Assembly: GCF_950295315.1 (NCBI RefSeq)
Contig: NC_080168.1
Span: 3,728,574 to 3,792,573 of the forward strand
Source of the DNA: Erinaceus europaeus
Lineage: Eukaryota > Chordata > Mammalia > Eulipotyphla > Erinaceidae
Reading direction: 5' to 3'
Length of the DNA stretch: 64,000 nucleotides
This document shows, in pieces, positions 44,113 through 55,062 of the stretch (its first letter is position 1; every line of letters begins with the position of its first letter). Made by a program: the position numbers and the translations under genes. Below the pieces are notes generated by a model. It had not been told where the DNA came from. It was given only the letters and a program-made list of their open reading frames with translations, and searched no databases.

Positions 44113-45480
44113 GTGAAAATGTGAACTTTATATGCCTTTCCCTAGCCACCAGTTCCAGATCCTGCTGCATTTACAAAATGTTCAAGATAATAGCTATAAC
44201 GTCGATTAAATTTCATTAATACAAACTATCCTCAACTATATGCATCTACTCACATTCACTGCCAGAATAATTTTAAAGATTAATTTGCTTTATGAGATAA
44301 AATAAATTAAAAAAGAAAACAAATAAAAACTATACAACTTTTCCTCTGTTAGCAAAGAGCCTTGATTCAATTAGAAATTCAAATCTTCTAGCAGATGGCT
44401 CTTCCATGGGGAGGGAGAACTAATCCACTATTAAATTAAAATGAGATCTTCAATTAATATATAAATCTGGGGCCATCCATCACAGTCACTTATTTTCCTG
44501 AGTTGCTTGATACCTGAAGACAATTTGTGTAAACCGAACCAATATACACTAGGCCTTTATATCAACTGTCAGACAATTACAGTGCCTAATCCTGTTGTTT
44601 ATAGCAGAGAACCATAGTTATTTTCCCCAATCTATAGTCTCTTCTTTATCCTAAGCACAAAGATAAACTATATTTCTAATCCCCTTTGCTATTAGTATAA
44701 TTATTGACTAACCATTCAGACAATGGGAAAAAAGGCAAAAATGAAATATACTATTCTCAGCTCTGGTCTATTGAAGCATATCACTTTGTATATTTCCCAT
44801 GTCCCTTCCCCGGCTCACCTGAGGTGACATTAGACATGTCATGTTGAAGATGACTGACCTCTTTGGGCCCCTGGCTAATTTCATAACAATGCATTCATGT
44901 CTGCCATATTATATAAGCAAGAGATGAACTACTTTGTTGAATCGGTAGACATTTAGGGGTCAATTTGTTTTAGAAGGTATCCTGTTCTACAATACAATGC
45001 AGAAAAGCAGGTTCTGGTTTTTTTGTTTTTTTTCTTCTTTCCCAATCAGTCACCCCGTACAGAAATCAAAGGAGTGTAAAATCAACCATTACCAAAGTGG
45101 ATAATTAACAGACACCTAATCCGTAAATTGTCTTTATCTTAGCATCCTTTATCGTTAAAACACTTTCAGACCAATTCTACAAATTTCCCATGATTATTGC
45201 CCTTGGTATTTCACATTTTATACTGCCTTACTATAGCTTTCATTTAACTTTACTTCACTTAATACTGAGATACTTACATTCAGTTCCAAGATTCAGTTTT
45301 TCTCCCATAAATTGTTTATTTTTAAGAGAGAAAATGAAAATATTTTCAACGTGAGAAAGCAGAGCACTGCACACCCTTAGTTCATTTGGAAATCTCTGGT
45401 AAGATAGTCCCATTTTCTAACTCTGGCATCTCGCTGGAACCAAATTTTACATTTCTAATGGCAACACATAATTAAAAAAC
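44113..45480. promoter_or_regulatory. AT-rich single-copy block; candidate conserved non-coding element
   Basis: 1.35 kb with no recent insertion. It has many AATTA/ATTAAT motifs (for example 44430-44465) and balanced, non-repetitive sequence at 44470-44660. Regulatory function is only a possibility. Confidence 0.25.
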
Positions 45481-45481
45481 A

Positions 45482-45640
45482 ATATGGACAGAGAGGTATA
45501 GAGATGTGGGGAGATTGGGAAACAGACCATAGAAACAAAGCTTTCCTCCATGCAGGGGGTTCAGGCATGAACTCAGGTCCTGCACATGACAAAGAAGCAG
45601 TGAGATAACCCAGTGAGATATTACAGCAGCTCCAAAGCCA
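45482..45640 (-). mobile_element. Old SINE-B, minus strand
   Basis: 'ggacagagaggtatagagat', 'aaagctttcctccatgcagg', inverted B box 'gcatgaactcaggtcctgcac' and a degraded inverted head. Confidence 0.65.
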
Positions 45641-45677
45641 CTTTATGATTTCACATGTGAATCGATTCAGAACAGAA

Positions 45678-45731
45678 CCCTAACCCTAACCCTAACCCTA
45701 ACCCTAACCCTAACCCTAACCCTAACCCTAA
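45678..45731. repeat. Interstitial telomeric repeat, (CCCTAA)9
   Basis: Nine perfect hexamers of the vertebrate telomere repeat (C-rich strand on plus) lie in single-copy sequence between 'gattcagaacagaa' and 'tctcttatctg'. Flanking DNA continues on both sides, so this is not a chromosome end. Perfect identity implies a recent origin or low decay. Confidence 0.97.
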
Positions 45732-45804
45732 TCTCTTATCTGTGAGCTTCCAGGGCATAATACAATGCCTGGAAAGTAAAAAAAAAAAAAAAGGTCAACT
45801 CTGA

Positions 45805-46018
45805 AGGGGCCAGGTGGTAGTACACTTGGTAGAGCAGGTATATTACAATGTGCAAGGAACCAGGTTCAAGTCCCTGCTTCCCACCTGCAAGGGGGATGCT
45901 TCAGAAGTAGTGAAGCAAGGCTACAAGTGTCTTTATCTCCCCACCTCTGCATCTCCCTTTCCTCTCAATTTCTCTTTGTCTCTATCCAATAAATAAACAA
46001 AATGTTTAAAATTAAAAG
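45805..46018 (+). mobile_element. SINE-B
   Basis: 'gggccaggtggtagtacact', B box 'ggttcaagtccc', body and 'tctatccaataaataaac' tail. Confidence 0.9.
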
Positions 46019-46070
46019 AAGATGCTTAACAAATACCAAGGGCCAGATAACCAGAGTAAATGCATGAAAA

Positions 46071-46342
46071 AGAATAACATTTCTGGGAGTCGGGCTGTAG
46101 TGCAGCGGGCTAAGCGCAGGTGGCGCAAAGCACAAGGACCGGCATAAGGATCCCGGTTCTAACCCCGGCTCCCCACCTGCAGGGGAGTTGCTTCACAGGC
46201 GGTGAAGCAGGTCTGCAGGTGTTTATCTTTCTCTCCTCCTCTCTGTCTTCCCCTCCTTCTCTCCATTTCTCTCTGTCCTATCCAACAACGACAACAACAA
46301 TAATAACTACAACAATAAAAAAAAAAAAGAATAACATTTCTG
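46071..46342 (+). mobile_element. Young SINE-A, perfect 15-bp TSD
   Basis: Element 46086-46327 ends in a short A-run after 'actacaacaata'. The flanks 46071-46085 and 46328-46342 are both 'agaataacatttctg'. It is almost identical to the copy at 34.4 kb. Confidence 0.94.
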
Positions 46343-46419
46343 TGTCTTAACACAAAATTTCCCGAACACATTCAATGAACAGTACTATATATGGAGCTCA
46401 TAATGGCGCATAAATATGG

Positions 46420-47490
46420 TGTAGGCCACTATAGATATAGGGCCCTAACTGGGGAGTCCTGAGACTCCCAAACAGACATGATGGGCTAGACCTCGAATAG
46501 ATCCCTCTCTCCACTGTTACCAGTCATTTCTATCAGGAACAACAAAATAGACCCCTTTGTGGGCCTCCATAGGAGCTTATCCTCAACTTGGATCAACAAT
46601 GGTAGAGAATGTTCCATCTTCTGAAGGCAGGATCTACCACCTGAGGAAGATGGGTCCTGAAACTGGGGCAGCTTGAAATGTTCCTACTCATGACCACAGA
46701 ATGTGAGCTCAGATCTGCAGAGATGCAGAGGTCACATAGGATCCTGAGCTGAATATGAGTCCCAGATCAAATTGAATCAATGCGGTTTACAGTCAACAAT
46801 ATTTACACCCTTTCCCATATTAGGGAGCTACTTTCTTCCCTGATCCAGATTTCTGGTCCTTTTTCCAGCCATGACATCATCTCCCCAGACAATAACTTGG
46901 ATCCACCTGCATATCAAATTTCAGGCTGAGGGAAAAAAAAAAGCTAGTATAGCCACAGACCCTTTGGAATTTAACTAAAATATGCCTACTAGCTATCTAC
47001 ACAACAGAGACCCTTCCCCCCCCCCCCCCAACTCTTCATCTGCACTATTTCAGCCTTTAGGTCCATGACTGGTCAACAATTTGTTTGGCTTTGTGTGTTA
47101 GCTCTCTTTTCAACCACCAGGTTCCAGACACTAGCATGATGTCGACTGGACTTCCCTGGACAGATAACCCCACCAATATGTCCTGGAGCTCTGATTCCAC
47201 AGAACTCCTCCCCACTAGGGAAAGAGAGAGACAGGCTGGGAGTATGGCTCTACCTGTCAACACCCATGTTCAGCAGGGAAGCAATTACAGAAGCCAGACC
47301 TTCCACCTTCTGTATCCCACAGTGACCTTGGGTCCATGCTCCCAGAGGGATAAAGAGCAGTAAAGTTATGAGGGGACAGGTTGGTATACTGAGGTCTGGT
47401 GTTGGGAACTGTGCAAAGCTGTACCCCTCTTATCCTATGGTTTTGTCAATGTTTCCTTTTTATAAATAAAAATTGAAGAAAAAAAAAGGT
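46420..47490 (+). mobile_element. Long L1 3'UTR copy with terminal 3' module
   Basis: Collinear with 54.0-55.05 kb and 8.1-8.9 kb. Shared segments include 'agacatgatgggc', 'ccactgttaccagtcatttc', 'acatcatctccccagacaat' and the 3' module from about 47118. A 13-nt C-run lies near 47018-47030. No open reading frame spans it. Confidence 0.88.
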
Positions 47491-47514
47491 ATCCTGGAAT
47501 GGCAAAAGCTTGGT

Positions 47515-47600
47515 AACAAGCAAAGAAGAAAGATGATAAGGAGAGGGAGAAAAAAAGGGAGAGGAAGAAGAAAAGAAAAAGAAAGAAAAAATAAATAAAT
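47515..47600. repeat. Purine-rich tract
   Basis: Irregular GA-rich sequence ending in an (AAAT) run. Confidence 0.85.
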
Positions 47601-47604
47601 GAGA

Positions 47605-47750
47605 TAAAAGGGAGCTGGACAGACATGTCAGTGGGAGAGTTCAGGTTTCACATATGTGTAAGATCCTGGATTTGATCTCTGGGATTTCATAGAATGGAGG
47701 TGTCCTTGTCTGGTTTCTCTTTCATTCCATAAAGAAAAGAACACACTTCT
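47605..47750 (+). mobile_element. Old tRNA-like SINE
   Basis: 'gggagctggacagacatgtc', B-box-like 'tggatttgatctc', and 'tccataaagaaaaga' at the end. Confidence 0.5.
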
Positions 47751-48873
47751 ATGAAAAAGACACAAAATTCTTGACCTCTGCTCTTTTGAGAGCCAAGAAA
47801 AGCACAATATGGTGATAGTGTTACTGGGAAGAGATGACCCCAGTAAGAGTCTCTTGTTGACCTCAGGAAGATTCTGTGTTCCTCTGCTTTGGGGCCTGGT
47901 ATCTCTGTAAGCCTTACTAGCTCTGGGGCTGCTCTTAAAGGCTATTTAAGGACTCAGCTACCTAGAAGTCTTTCTTTTTTCTTTTAAATAAGCTTTCCTA
48001 AGCCTTTTTGTTACACAAAGAGAAAGCTGTTTCTCTAAAAATAAAGAGTTGCTGAAAGCCAGAAGCATTTGATTTAACAGAAAACTCCAAACTCATCGAT
48101 TTTAATCAACACTAAATTGGGAGATCTCAGGATCTTAGATGCTATACATTTCTTAGCGTCCAGTGTTTTAGGGAATATTTAATTAAATCAGCTACCCCGG
48201 GGGAAAAAATGAGTCAAGGAGAAAATACAGAGAAATATCTTAAGGCTTACATAGAGGATCCTTTTATTCATTTCAAAAGCTGTAGGTTCAGGGGTCTATA
48301 AATCCAAGAAAAAAATAGCTCATTCATCTTTAATCATATGCATAGCTGTGCCTCTCAATCTTACCTGCCTACACTAATTCATAACTGTCAGTCAACTTCT
48401 AAAACCTTGATTATATTTGATGATGATGATGAGGTTAGCTGGTCATATATTTTCCAATCCTCCTTAAAAATCATTATATTTACTTCACTGTCAATGTTCA
48501 CCACTTTAATGGATTCTTCTTTCCAAAACCATCTGCCCTTTCTTGCTCCCAGTCTACATAAGAGATATGTGATTATTGTGAAAGTAATATTCACTTAAAT
48601 ACCACTTGAAAGTTAGTAGCGAAAAGGAAAAAAAAAAAGTACATCAATCAGTAAAGGAATGTAAATTTGTTTTGAAGTTTTCTCTCCCTTCCCAAATATT
48701 TCAGTGTTTTGTATTCCTTTCTCTAGCAGAGCGCAAAAGTCATATTCCAATGTTTGGAATTCCTAAAGTATTCTGAATTTTGCTCAGGATCTCAACCTTG
48801 ACAACAAAGGATCCACAGATTCATCCCACCTGTTACATTTTCTACCTGATTCTGAAAGCAAACAATGTACACA

Positions 48874-48918
<45 letters not shown>

Positions 48919-49185
48919 GTGTGTGTGGTGTGTATGTGTTGGGAGGGGAATTTTTCAGATTTTACATACTGAATAAAGAATAACGTTGCATAATTATATA
49001 TACTTAGGTAGGGTTTGAATTTTGTAAAATATAAAATGTTTCTATAATATTTTTTCTCTAACCTACTGTCACCATTTTCTAAGTCTCCACTATTTTAGTT
49101 TCTTAATATGCCATTTATACTTACTTTATGCAGGTCAAAAACAAATACCAAAATGATTATTATAATTGGAAAACTATTAACTCAA
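47751..49185. other. Unique AT-rich DNA
   Basis: Apart from a GT microsatellite (48878-48942, partly degenerate), nothing is recognised. Confidence 0.45.
48878..48942. repeat. (GT)n microsatellite
   Basis: About 20 perfect GT units followed by imperfect ones. Confidence 0.95.
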
Positions 49186-49189
49186 GTGG

Positions 49190-49350
49190 ATATGTTCTCT
49201 CTTAAGTTCATAGCAGCATTATTCAAAGCAGAAAAACCATGGAAGCCATCTAAATATCTTTTAACCAAAAACAAAATAAGGCTGTTATGGGATACATACA
49301 CAGTGGAATTGTGTTCTGTTATTTTTATAAAAAGTGAATTATAAATATAA
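49190..49350 (+). mobile_element. Old L1 fragment
   Basis: 'catagcagcattattcaaag', 'ccatggaagccatctaaata' and 'gatacatacacagtggaat' follow the conserved L1 3' end. It is more diverged than the hedgehog-type L1 copies. Confidence 0.7.
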
Positions 49351-49860
49351 GATTAAATAATTCAAAAATGAAAGCATACATAAACAAGAAAAGGTCTTAT
49401 TGACACTGATTTCATTAGTGTAAGTGGTGGCTCCTTCATTCTAATGTCCTCAGTGGTTTCCTTACGTATAGTGCTTTAAGTTTCAAATAGATATGTTTTC
49501 TGTATGGCTTATCAAACAGAAAGTGCACAATTGTCTTGGTTTGTTTCAACTTCAAATTAACAAAGAAGTCAAAAACAAAGATGAATTGCGCCTTTGGGAA
49601 TAAACCGGATGGAGTTATAGACTATTATAAACAAGGGAGTAAAAATATAATTAGTGGAATATGAGTGACTAGAGCAGAACACTTGCCAAAAGCAATAACA
49701 ATAACAAGCTTCTAAACTCTATGAAGACAGTGCTGGTTGTTGGAGGGAGTGAGGAGGGGAGACATGTGGGTGCATAGAGGTGTGTCTTTGGTGTGTGGTA
49801 GATATCCTGTGGTGGACAACGGGGTATACTGGGTGTGATGGAAAGACTGAGATTTAAACA
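49351..49860. other. Unique DNA
   Basis: No feature recognised. Confidence 0.4.
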
Positions 49861-49862
49861 TC

Positions 49863-50013
49863 TCAGGCAGGGGTAGATAGCATAATGGTTATGCAAACAG
49901 ACTGTCAGGCCCAAGGCTTTCAAGTCGCAGGTTCATTCCCCTGCACCAATGTAAACCAGAGCTGATCAGTGCTCTGTGAAAATAAATAAATAAATAAATA
50001 AATAAAATAAAAA
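49863..50013 (+). mobile_element. SINE-C
   Basis: 'aggcaggggtagatagcata' A-box region, 'gcaggttcattcccctgcac' B box, 'agagctgatcagtgctctgtg' and (AAAT)n tail. Confidence 0.88.
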
Positions 50014-50177
50014 ATCCATATAGTTGTTAAACTATACTTCCAAAGTGTATGGTGTTCTTAATCCATAGCAAGTCAGTTCATTAAGAAAATATTCAGAAAT
50101 AAAACAACATACCTTTTATGATTTCTATATTTTTGACACAAATGGTCCCACACTCTCATTCTTCTTCTTATGGAGAG

Positions 50178-50402
50178 GACTTTGTCAGGGGCCAGCAGGG
50201 AGCTCATGCATTCATACACAAATTGAGTGCTCAGTGACCTGAGTTTCAGGCCTCTGGCCACCACATGAGGGTCCCAAAGGCAACCACCAAAGAGAAGTAG
50301 CACAGGGGAAAGGTTCATAGGAGCTGAGCCACACTGAGATGTCTCTTTTCATTTCTCTGTCTCTCTATTCTCCTATTCCTCACCCTCTTAAAAAATCTTT
50401 TC
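50178..50402 (+). mobile_element. Diverged SINE-B
   Basis: 'ggggccagcagggagctcat', 'cctgagtttcaggcctctgg', and a CT body ending 'cctattcctcaccctctt'. Confidence 0.55.
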
Positions 50403-50461
50403 TAGGAAATGTGAAATCATGCAAGTGGATCTGAAGTCTCTGTGAAAATCCTGCAGAGAAA

Positions 50462-50506
50462 AAAAATAACTCTGAAACAAACAAAAAAAAAATAACTCTG
50501 AAACAA
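50462..50506. repeat. Short tandem duplication
   Basis: 'aaaaataactctgaaacaa' occurs at 50462-50480 and again at 50488-50506. Confidence 0.85.
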
Positions 50507-50634
50507 TTTCCTCTAGATATTTTATTATTTTAAAATGGTTATTTGATTTTATGAGGGAGACACCGGAGCCCCTCTCAGCTCTTTTTTTTTTGTGTGTGTG
50601 TGATGGTGCCAAAAACTCAACTTCTGACCAGGAG

Positions 50635-51055
50635 TGTCGGGAGAGCCTGAGGGTGCTTCTTCCTGAGCAAGTGCTCTCTGGGTTAGAGAGAACTCGATTG
50701 GAGCCAGCCTAGGCTGCTGCATGGGAGAGGGATCAGGAACTCGTGCCAGGCTAGCGCTGCAGGAGAGAGACTCTGCGACTCTCGGAGCCAGAAAGCAATT
50801 CCAAGTGTGTTTAATCAAAAGAGCAGCTGTATTTATACTTGCCAAGTGGGGTGGAAACAGGATGTGACGTAGAGAGGGTGGAGTGAAAAGAGAGTGGTGG
50901 AAAACGGTGTGACTAGGAGAGGGGGCAGTGCAAAAAGACAGAGTGAACCAGTGGGGATTAAACCAATACCCTGCAGGCAGGGAGGTTCTTAGGTAACTGG
51001 TTATGTGAATAGACTGCAGAGTTTAAGCAGGGGGAAGCTGGTGTACTGCCCAACA
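50635..51055 (-). mobile_element. Solo LTR, second copy, minus orientation
   Basis: 421 bp bounded by TGT...ACA. The 6-bp flanks 50629-50634 and 51056-51061 are both 'caggag'. It is clearly related to 10748-11190 along its whole length. The minus-strand TATA-like 'gtataaata' (50830-50838) and ATTAAA (50810-50815) are kept. There is no internal retroviral sequence. Confidence 0.87.
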
Positions 51056-51125
51056 CAGGAGTGTCAGGTTGAGCTTTCATTTCTAAACACAAAGACCCAG
51101 GTTCAAGCCCCCACCTACCATTTAC

Positions 51126-51442
51126 AGACTTGAGTTGTTTGTTTGTTTTGTTTTGTTTTTGCTTTCAGTGTTGTCGTTGGGGCTCAGTGCCTGCACTAGG
51201 AATTCACTGCTCCTGAAGACCATTTTTCCCATTTTGTTGCCCTTGTTGTTATTGTTACTGTTATAGCTGTTGTTGTTGTTGTTGGACAGGACAGAGAGGA
51301 ATCGAAAGGGGAGAGGAAGACAGAGATGAGAAGAGAAAGATAGACACCTGAAGACCTGCTTCACTGCTTGTCAAGTGACTCCCCTGCAGGTGGGGAGCCA
51401 GAGACTCGAACTGGGATCCTTACTCTGGTCCTTGTGCTAAAT
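51126..51442 (-). mobile_element. SINE-A, long form, minus strand
   Basis: Inverted extension ('ggggctcagtgcctgcac', 'aggaattcactgctcctgaa'), inverted AAC tail, CT body, 'cccctgcaggtggggagcc' and inverted B box 'gactcgaactgggatcc'. The inverted head is cut short at 'ggtccttgtgcta'. Confidence 0.85.
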
Positions 51443-51539
51443 GGAGTTGAATGAGTGATGAATCAGTGCTACAGATGTCTCTAGTTCTCTCTTCCTTTCT
51501 ATATTCCCCTTTCCTCTCAAACTATCTCTGTCTCTATAC

Positions 51540-51680
51540 AAAAGAGAGAAAGAAAGGAGGAAAATAAAAAGAAAGAGAGACAGGGAAGGAAGGAAGGAAG
51601 GAAGGAAGGAAGGAAAGAAGGGAGAGAGAAAGAAAGGAAGGAAGGAAGATGAAGGAAGGAAAGAAGGATAAAGGAAGAGA
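51540..51680. repeat. Purine-rich (GGAA)n/(GAAA)n tract
   Basis: Follows the SINE-B tail directly. Confidence 0.92.
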
Positions 51681-52239
51681 AAAATTAGGAAAGACTGATA
51701 GACAAGCATATCCTAAAAGACAGAGACAAAAGTGAACATTTCCACTTGTAAGGCAGAGGAGGCATACATTATTGAACTGGTAGCCTCAGCAACAATAGAG
51801 CTCTTTCAGCCAATTGCTGACCAACCCTGATCTTGCTCAGGTGCATTGCAAACATCAAGAGATGCACAAGAAATGAATTCATCAAATATGAAATGTACAC
51901 ACACACACACACACACACACCCTTTCCACCCCACTCCTGTGTCCCAGGCCACTGCTGAGTGAAATAGAAGTAGAGGAGCTTGGGAATTCTCTCTTCTCAA
52001 GGATCTCATATTCTAGTGGAAGAGACACCCGAGACAGTTGGGGAAACGATCTCTGTGTGAAGATGAGATTTTAGCCGGTTTATGAAGAGACGTGCTTGCA
52101 GAAGATGTCTGTAAAGAAAACCACAAATAGGAACAGGACAAATGAACATGACAGAAGTGTTTAGGCATAGCTCCAGGTCTGATAGGAGCTTGTGTCAGTG
52201 GCCAAGAACTGGAATAGTTCAGAAGTACAAAGGGAATTG
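51681..52239. other. Unique DNA with short (AC)n
   Basis: An AC array lies at 51897-51920. No gene is recognised. Confidence 0.45.
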
Positions 52240-52606
52240 CTGGCAATTTTTTTTTTCCTCCAGGGTTATTGCTGGGCTTGGTGCCTGCACCATGAATCCA
52301 CCGCTCCTGGAGGCTATTTTTCCCCCTTTTGTTGCCCTTGTTGTTGTAGCCTTGTTGTGGTTATTATTATTGCCATTGTTGACGTTGTTAGTTGTTGGAT
52401 AGGACAGAGAGAAATGGAGAGAGGAGGGGAAGACAGAGAGGGGGAGAGAAAGATAGACACCTGCAGACCTGCTTCACCACCTGTGAAGTGACTCTCCTGC
52501 AGGTGGGGAGTCAGGGGCTCGAACCGGGATCCTTATGCAGGTCCCTGCGCTTTGCGCCACATGTGCTTAACCCACTGCGCCACTGCCCAACCCCCTGACA
52601 ATTTTT
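52240..52606 (-). mobile_element. SINE-A, long form, minus strand, 12-bp TSD
   Basis: Element 52252-52594. The flanks are 'ctggcaattttt' (52240-52251) and 'ctgacaattttt' (52595-52606), one mismatch. Confidence 0.92.
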
Positions 52607-53397
52607 AAAGAGGGGAAATGGCTTATTCTTATTTCTTCTAGGAAGATGATTGTGAGTGAATGACTTTACCTGCTCTTAGTGATCAACTTTCAGTGTGGAA
52701 AAAAGGAAATGTGAGTGCTACTCTGCTTGCTGTATTCACTTTTAAAAAAATTCAGGTTAGGGTTGGATTTGGGCATCTACTCTCTTTATTGTACTGTTGG
52801 AGTAATTCTGGCCTCAGTCTTTACAAATAGGAGAATTTAAAAGTAAAATTTTAAATCAATATAAATTTCCCATAGGTCCTTTTCTTATTTCCTACACAAA
52901 TCGATAAATCTGTGGTCATAAGAGAGTTCAGTAGTTCTTTCTGGCTCAGAATCACACTGTGGAACATGATCTCTTTAGAAAAATCTAAGCCTTTTATTTT
53001 GCTACATGCCACAACAGACCTGAAGAGATTTCCATGAACTAATTCTCTGATAATCAAAATGCTTTGCTTCTACAATATATGATTTTTCAACTTACTGAGA
53101 AGCTGTCTGGAATACACTTATATTCATAATAAAGATTAGGTTTCACTCGTCAGTCTGGAGTTACAGAGATCATTCTAACATCTAGAGCAAAATGAACTGA
53201 AGGCGTGAATTCCCACAGATGATAAGAGAAAACTCACTTATTCTATTAGTGAGTTATTTAATTTAATAATAATAGTAAATATCTATTAAGTTGACAATAA
53301 TAGTATCCCTTTCTGCCAACTGTTTAGTGACTGGAGGTACAAAAGGGCTTTAGAAATCCCTGTGTTGGAATCAGGAGGTTTCTGCTGTCTTACGGTT
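52607..53397. other. Unique AT-rich DNA
   Basis: No feature recognised. Confidence 0.45.
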
Positions 53398-53781
53398 AAG
53401 AAGACAATAGAGAGAACTCCACCCTACTAAGGAAAGAGAGAGAAAGGCTGGGAGTATGGATCAACCTGTCAACACCCATGTTCAACAGGGAAGCAATTAC
53501 AGAAGCCAGACCTTTCACCTTTCGCATCCCACAATGACCCTGGGTCCATACTCCCAGAGGGATAGAAAATAGGAAAGCTATCAGGGGAGGGGGTGGGATA
53601 CAGAGATCTGGTGGTGGGAATTGTGTGTTGTGCCCCTTTTATCCTATGGTTTTGTCAATGTTTCCTTTTTATAAATAAAAAAATAAAATAAATAAAAAAG
53701 AAAGGAAAACTAAGTCATAATAAAAAGAACTTACTATTTAGAAAAAAAATTAACAAATATAAAAAAGAAGACAATAGATAG
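53398..53781 (+). mobile_element. L1 3' module, 5'-truncated, with TSD and probable 3' transduction
   Basis: The module starts near 53415 and ends at 'tttttataaataaaaaaata'. About 60 bp of unrelated sequence (from 'ggaaaactaagtcataa') and a second A-rich stretch follow before the right flank. The flanks 53398-53414 and 53765-53781 are 'aagaagacaatagagag' and 'aagaagacaatagatag' (one mismatch). Confidence 0.85.
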
Positions 53782-53875
53782 TTATTACTATAACCAGATT
53801 ATTTGGCAATTGGGTTGACTTTGAAATGTCCCTTTGTTAAAATTTGCTGTATCATAAACAACATCACCATAATTA

Positions 53876-55062
53876 CCCTCCTCACCTACTTCCTATTACA
53901 ATTCTCTCATTCATTCCAAAGCTAACCTTATCAAAGTAAAGACTGCAAAAGCTGAATAAGGGCAAGAGACTGGCATACTATAAGGATGACTGTTTAGTCA
54001 CTATGAGGCCACTCCATCAGCTGAGCCCTTTTCCGGAGAGTCCTGAGATTCACAAACAGACATGATGGGCCTAGAACTCAAATAAATCCCTCTCTCCATT
54101 GTTACTGATCATCTCTATCAGGAACAACAAAACAGACCCCTTTGTGGGCCCCCCCCCATAGGACCTTGCCCTCAACTTGGTTCAACAACCATAGAGAATG
54201 TTCTCTCCTCTGAAGAGAGGATGGACAACATACTCTATGCAACACCTAAGGAAGATGGGTCTATATTGGGGCAGCTTGGAATGTTCCTACTCATCATGAC
54301 CACAGAATGTGAGCTCAGATCTACAGGGATACAGAGGTCACACAGGCTCCTAAGCTGAATATGGGCCCCAGATCACATCAAATCAGTGGGGCTTACAGTC
54401 AACAATATTTATACCTCTTTCCCATATTAGGAGCTACTCTCTTCCCTGATCCAGCTTTCTGGTCCTTTTCCCAGCTATGACATCATCTCCCCAGACAATA
54501 ACTAGGATCCACCTGCATATCAGATGTCAGACTCAGGGAAAAAAAAAAAAAACTAGTATAGCCACAGGCCCTTCAGACTATCACTAAAATATGCCTACTA
54601 GCTATCTACAAAATGGAGCCCCCAACATTTCATCTGCACTATTCCAGCCTTTAGGTCCATGATTAGTTAACAATCTGTTTGGCTTTGTATGTTAACTCTC
54701 TTTTCAGCCACCAGGTTCCTGATGATCAGACTTCCCTGGACTGATGACCCCACCAATGTGTCCTGGAGCTCTGCTTCCCTAGAACCCCACCCCACTAGGG
54801 AAAGAGAGAGGTAGGCTGGGAGTATGGATCAACCTGTCAACGCCCCTATTCAGTGGAGAAGCAATTACAGAAGCCAGACCTTCCACCTTCTGCATCCCAC
54901 AATGACCCTGGGTCCATACTCCCAGAGGGATAAAGAATAAGAAAGCTATCAGGGGAGGGGATGGGATACAGAGATTTGGTGGTGGGAATTGTGTGGAGTT
55001 GTACCCCTCTCATCCTATGGTTTTGTCAATGTTTCCTTTTTATAAATAAAATAATCATTATA
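53876..55062 (+). mobile_element. Long L1 3'UTR copy with terminal 3' module
   Basis: The most complete copy of the long 3'UTR form: 'accctcctcacctacttcct' through 'agacatgatgggcctag', 'acatcatctccccagacaat' and a C-run (54150-54157), then the 3' module from about 54715. It ends 'gtttcctttttataaataaa'. It lies 95 bp after the previous L1 copy. Confidence 0.9.

Larger units (their letters stand above)
50620..51555 (+). mobile_element. SINE-B split by a solo LTR and by a SINE-A
   Basis: The SINE-B pieces are about 50620-50634 (head), 51062-51125 ('gttgagctttcatttctaaa', B box 'ggttcaagcccc') and about 51443-51550 ('gagtgatgaatcagtgctacag', CT body). Between them lie the LTR (50635-51055) and the minus-strand SINE-A. 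Confidence 0.8.

Noticed and set aside
45678..45731. A CRISPR-like array or true telomere end
   Set aside because: The units are contiguous hexamers without spacers, and ordinary sequence continues on both sides.
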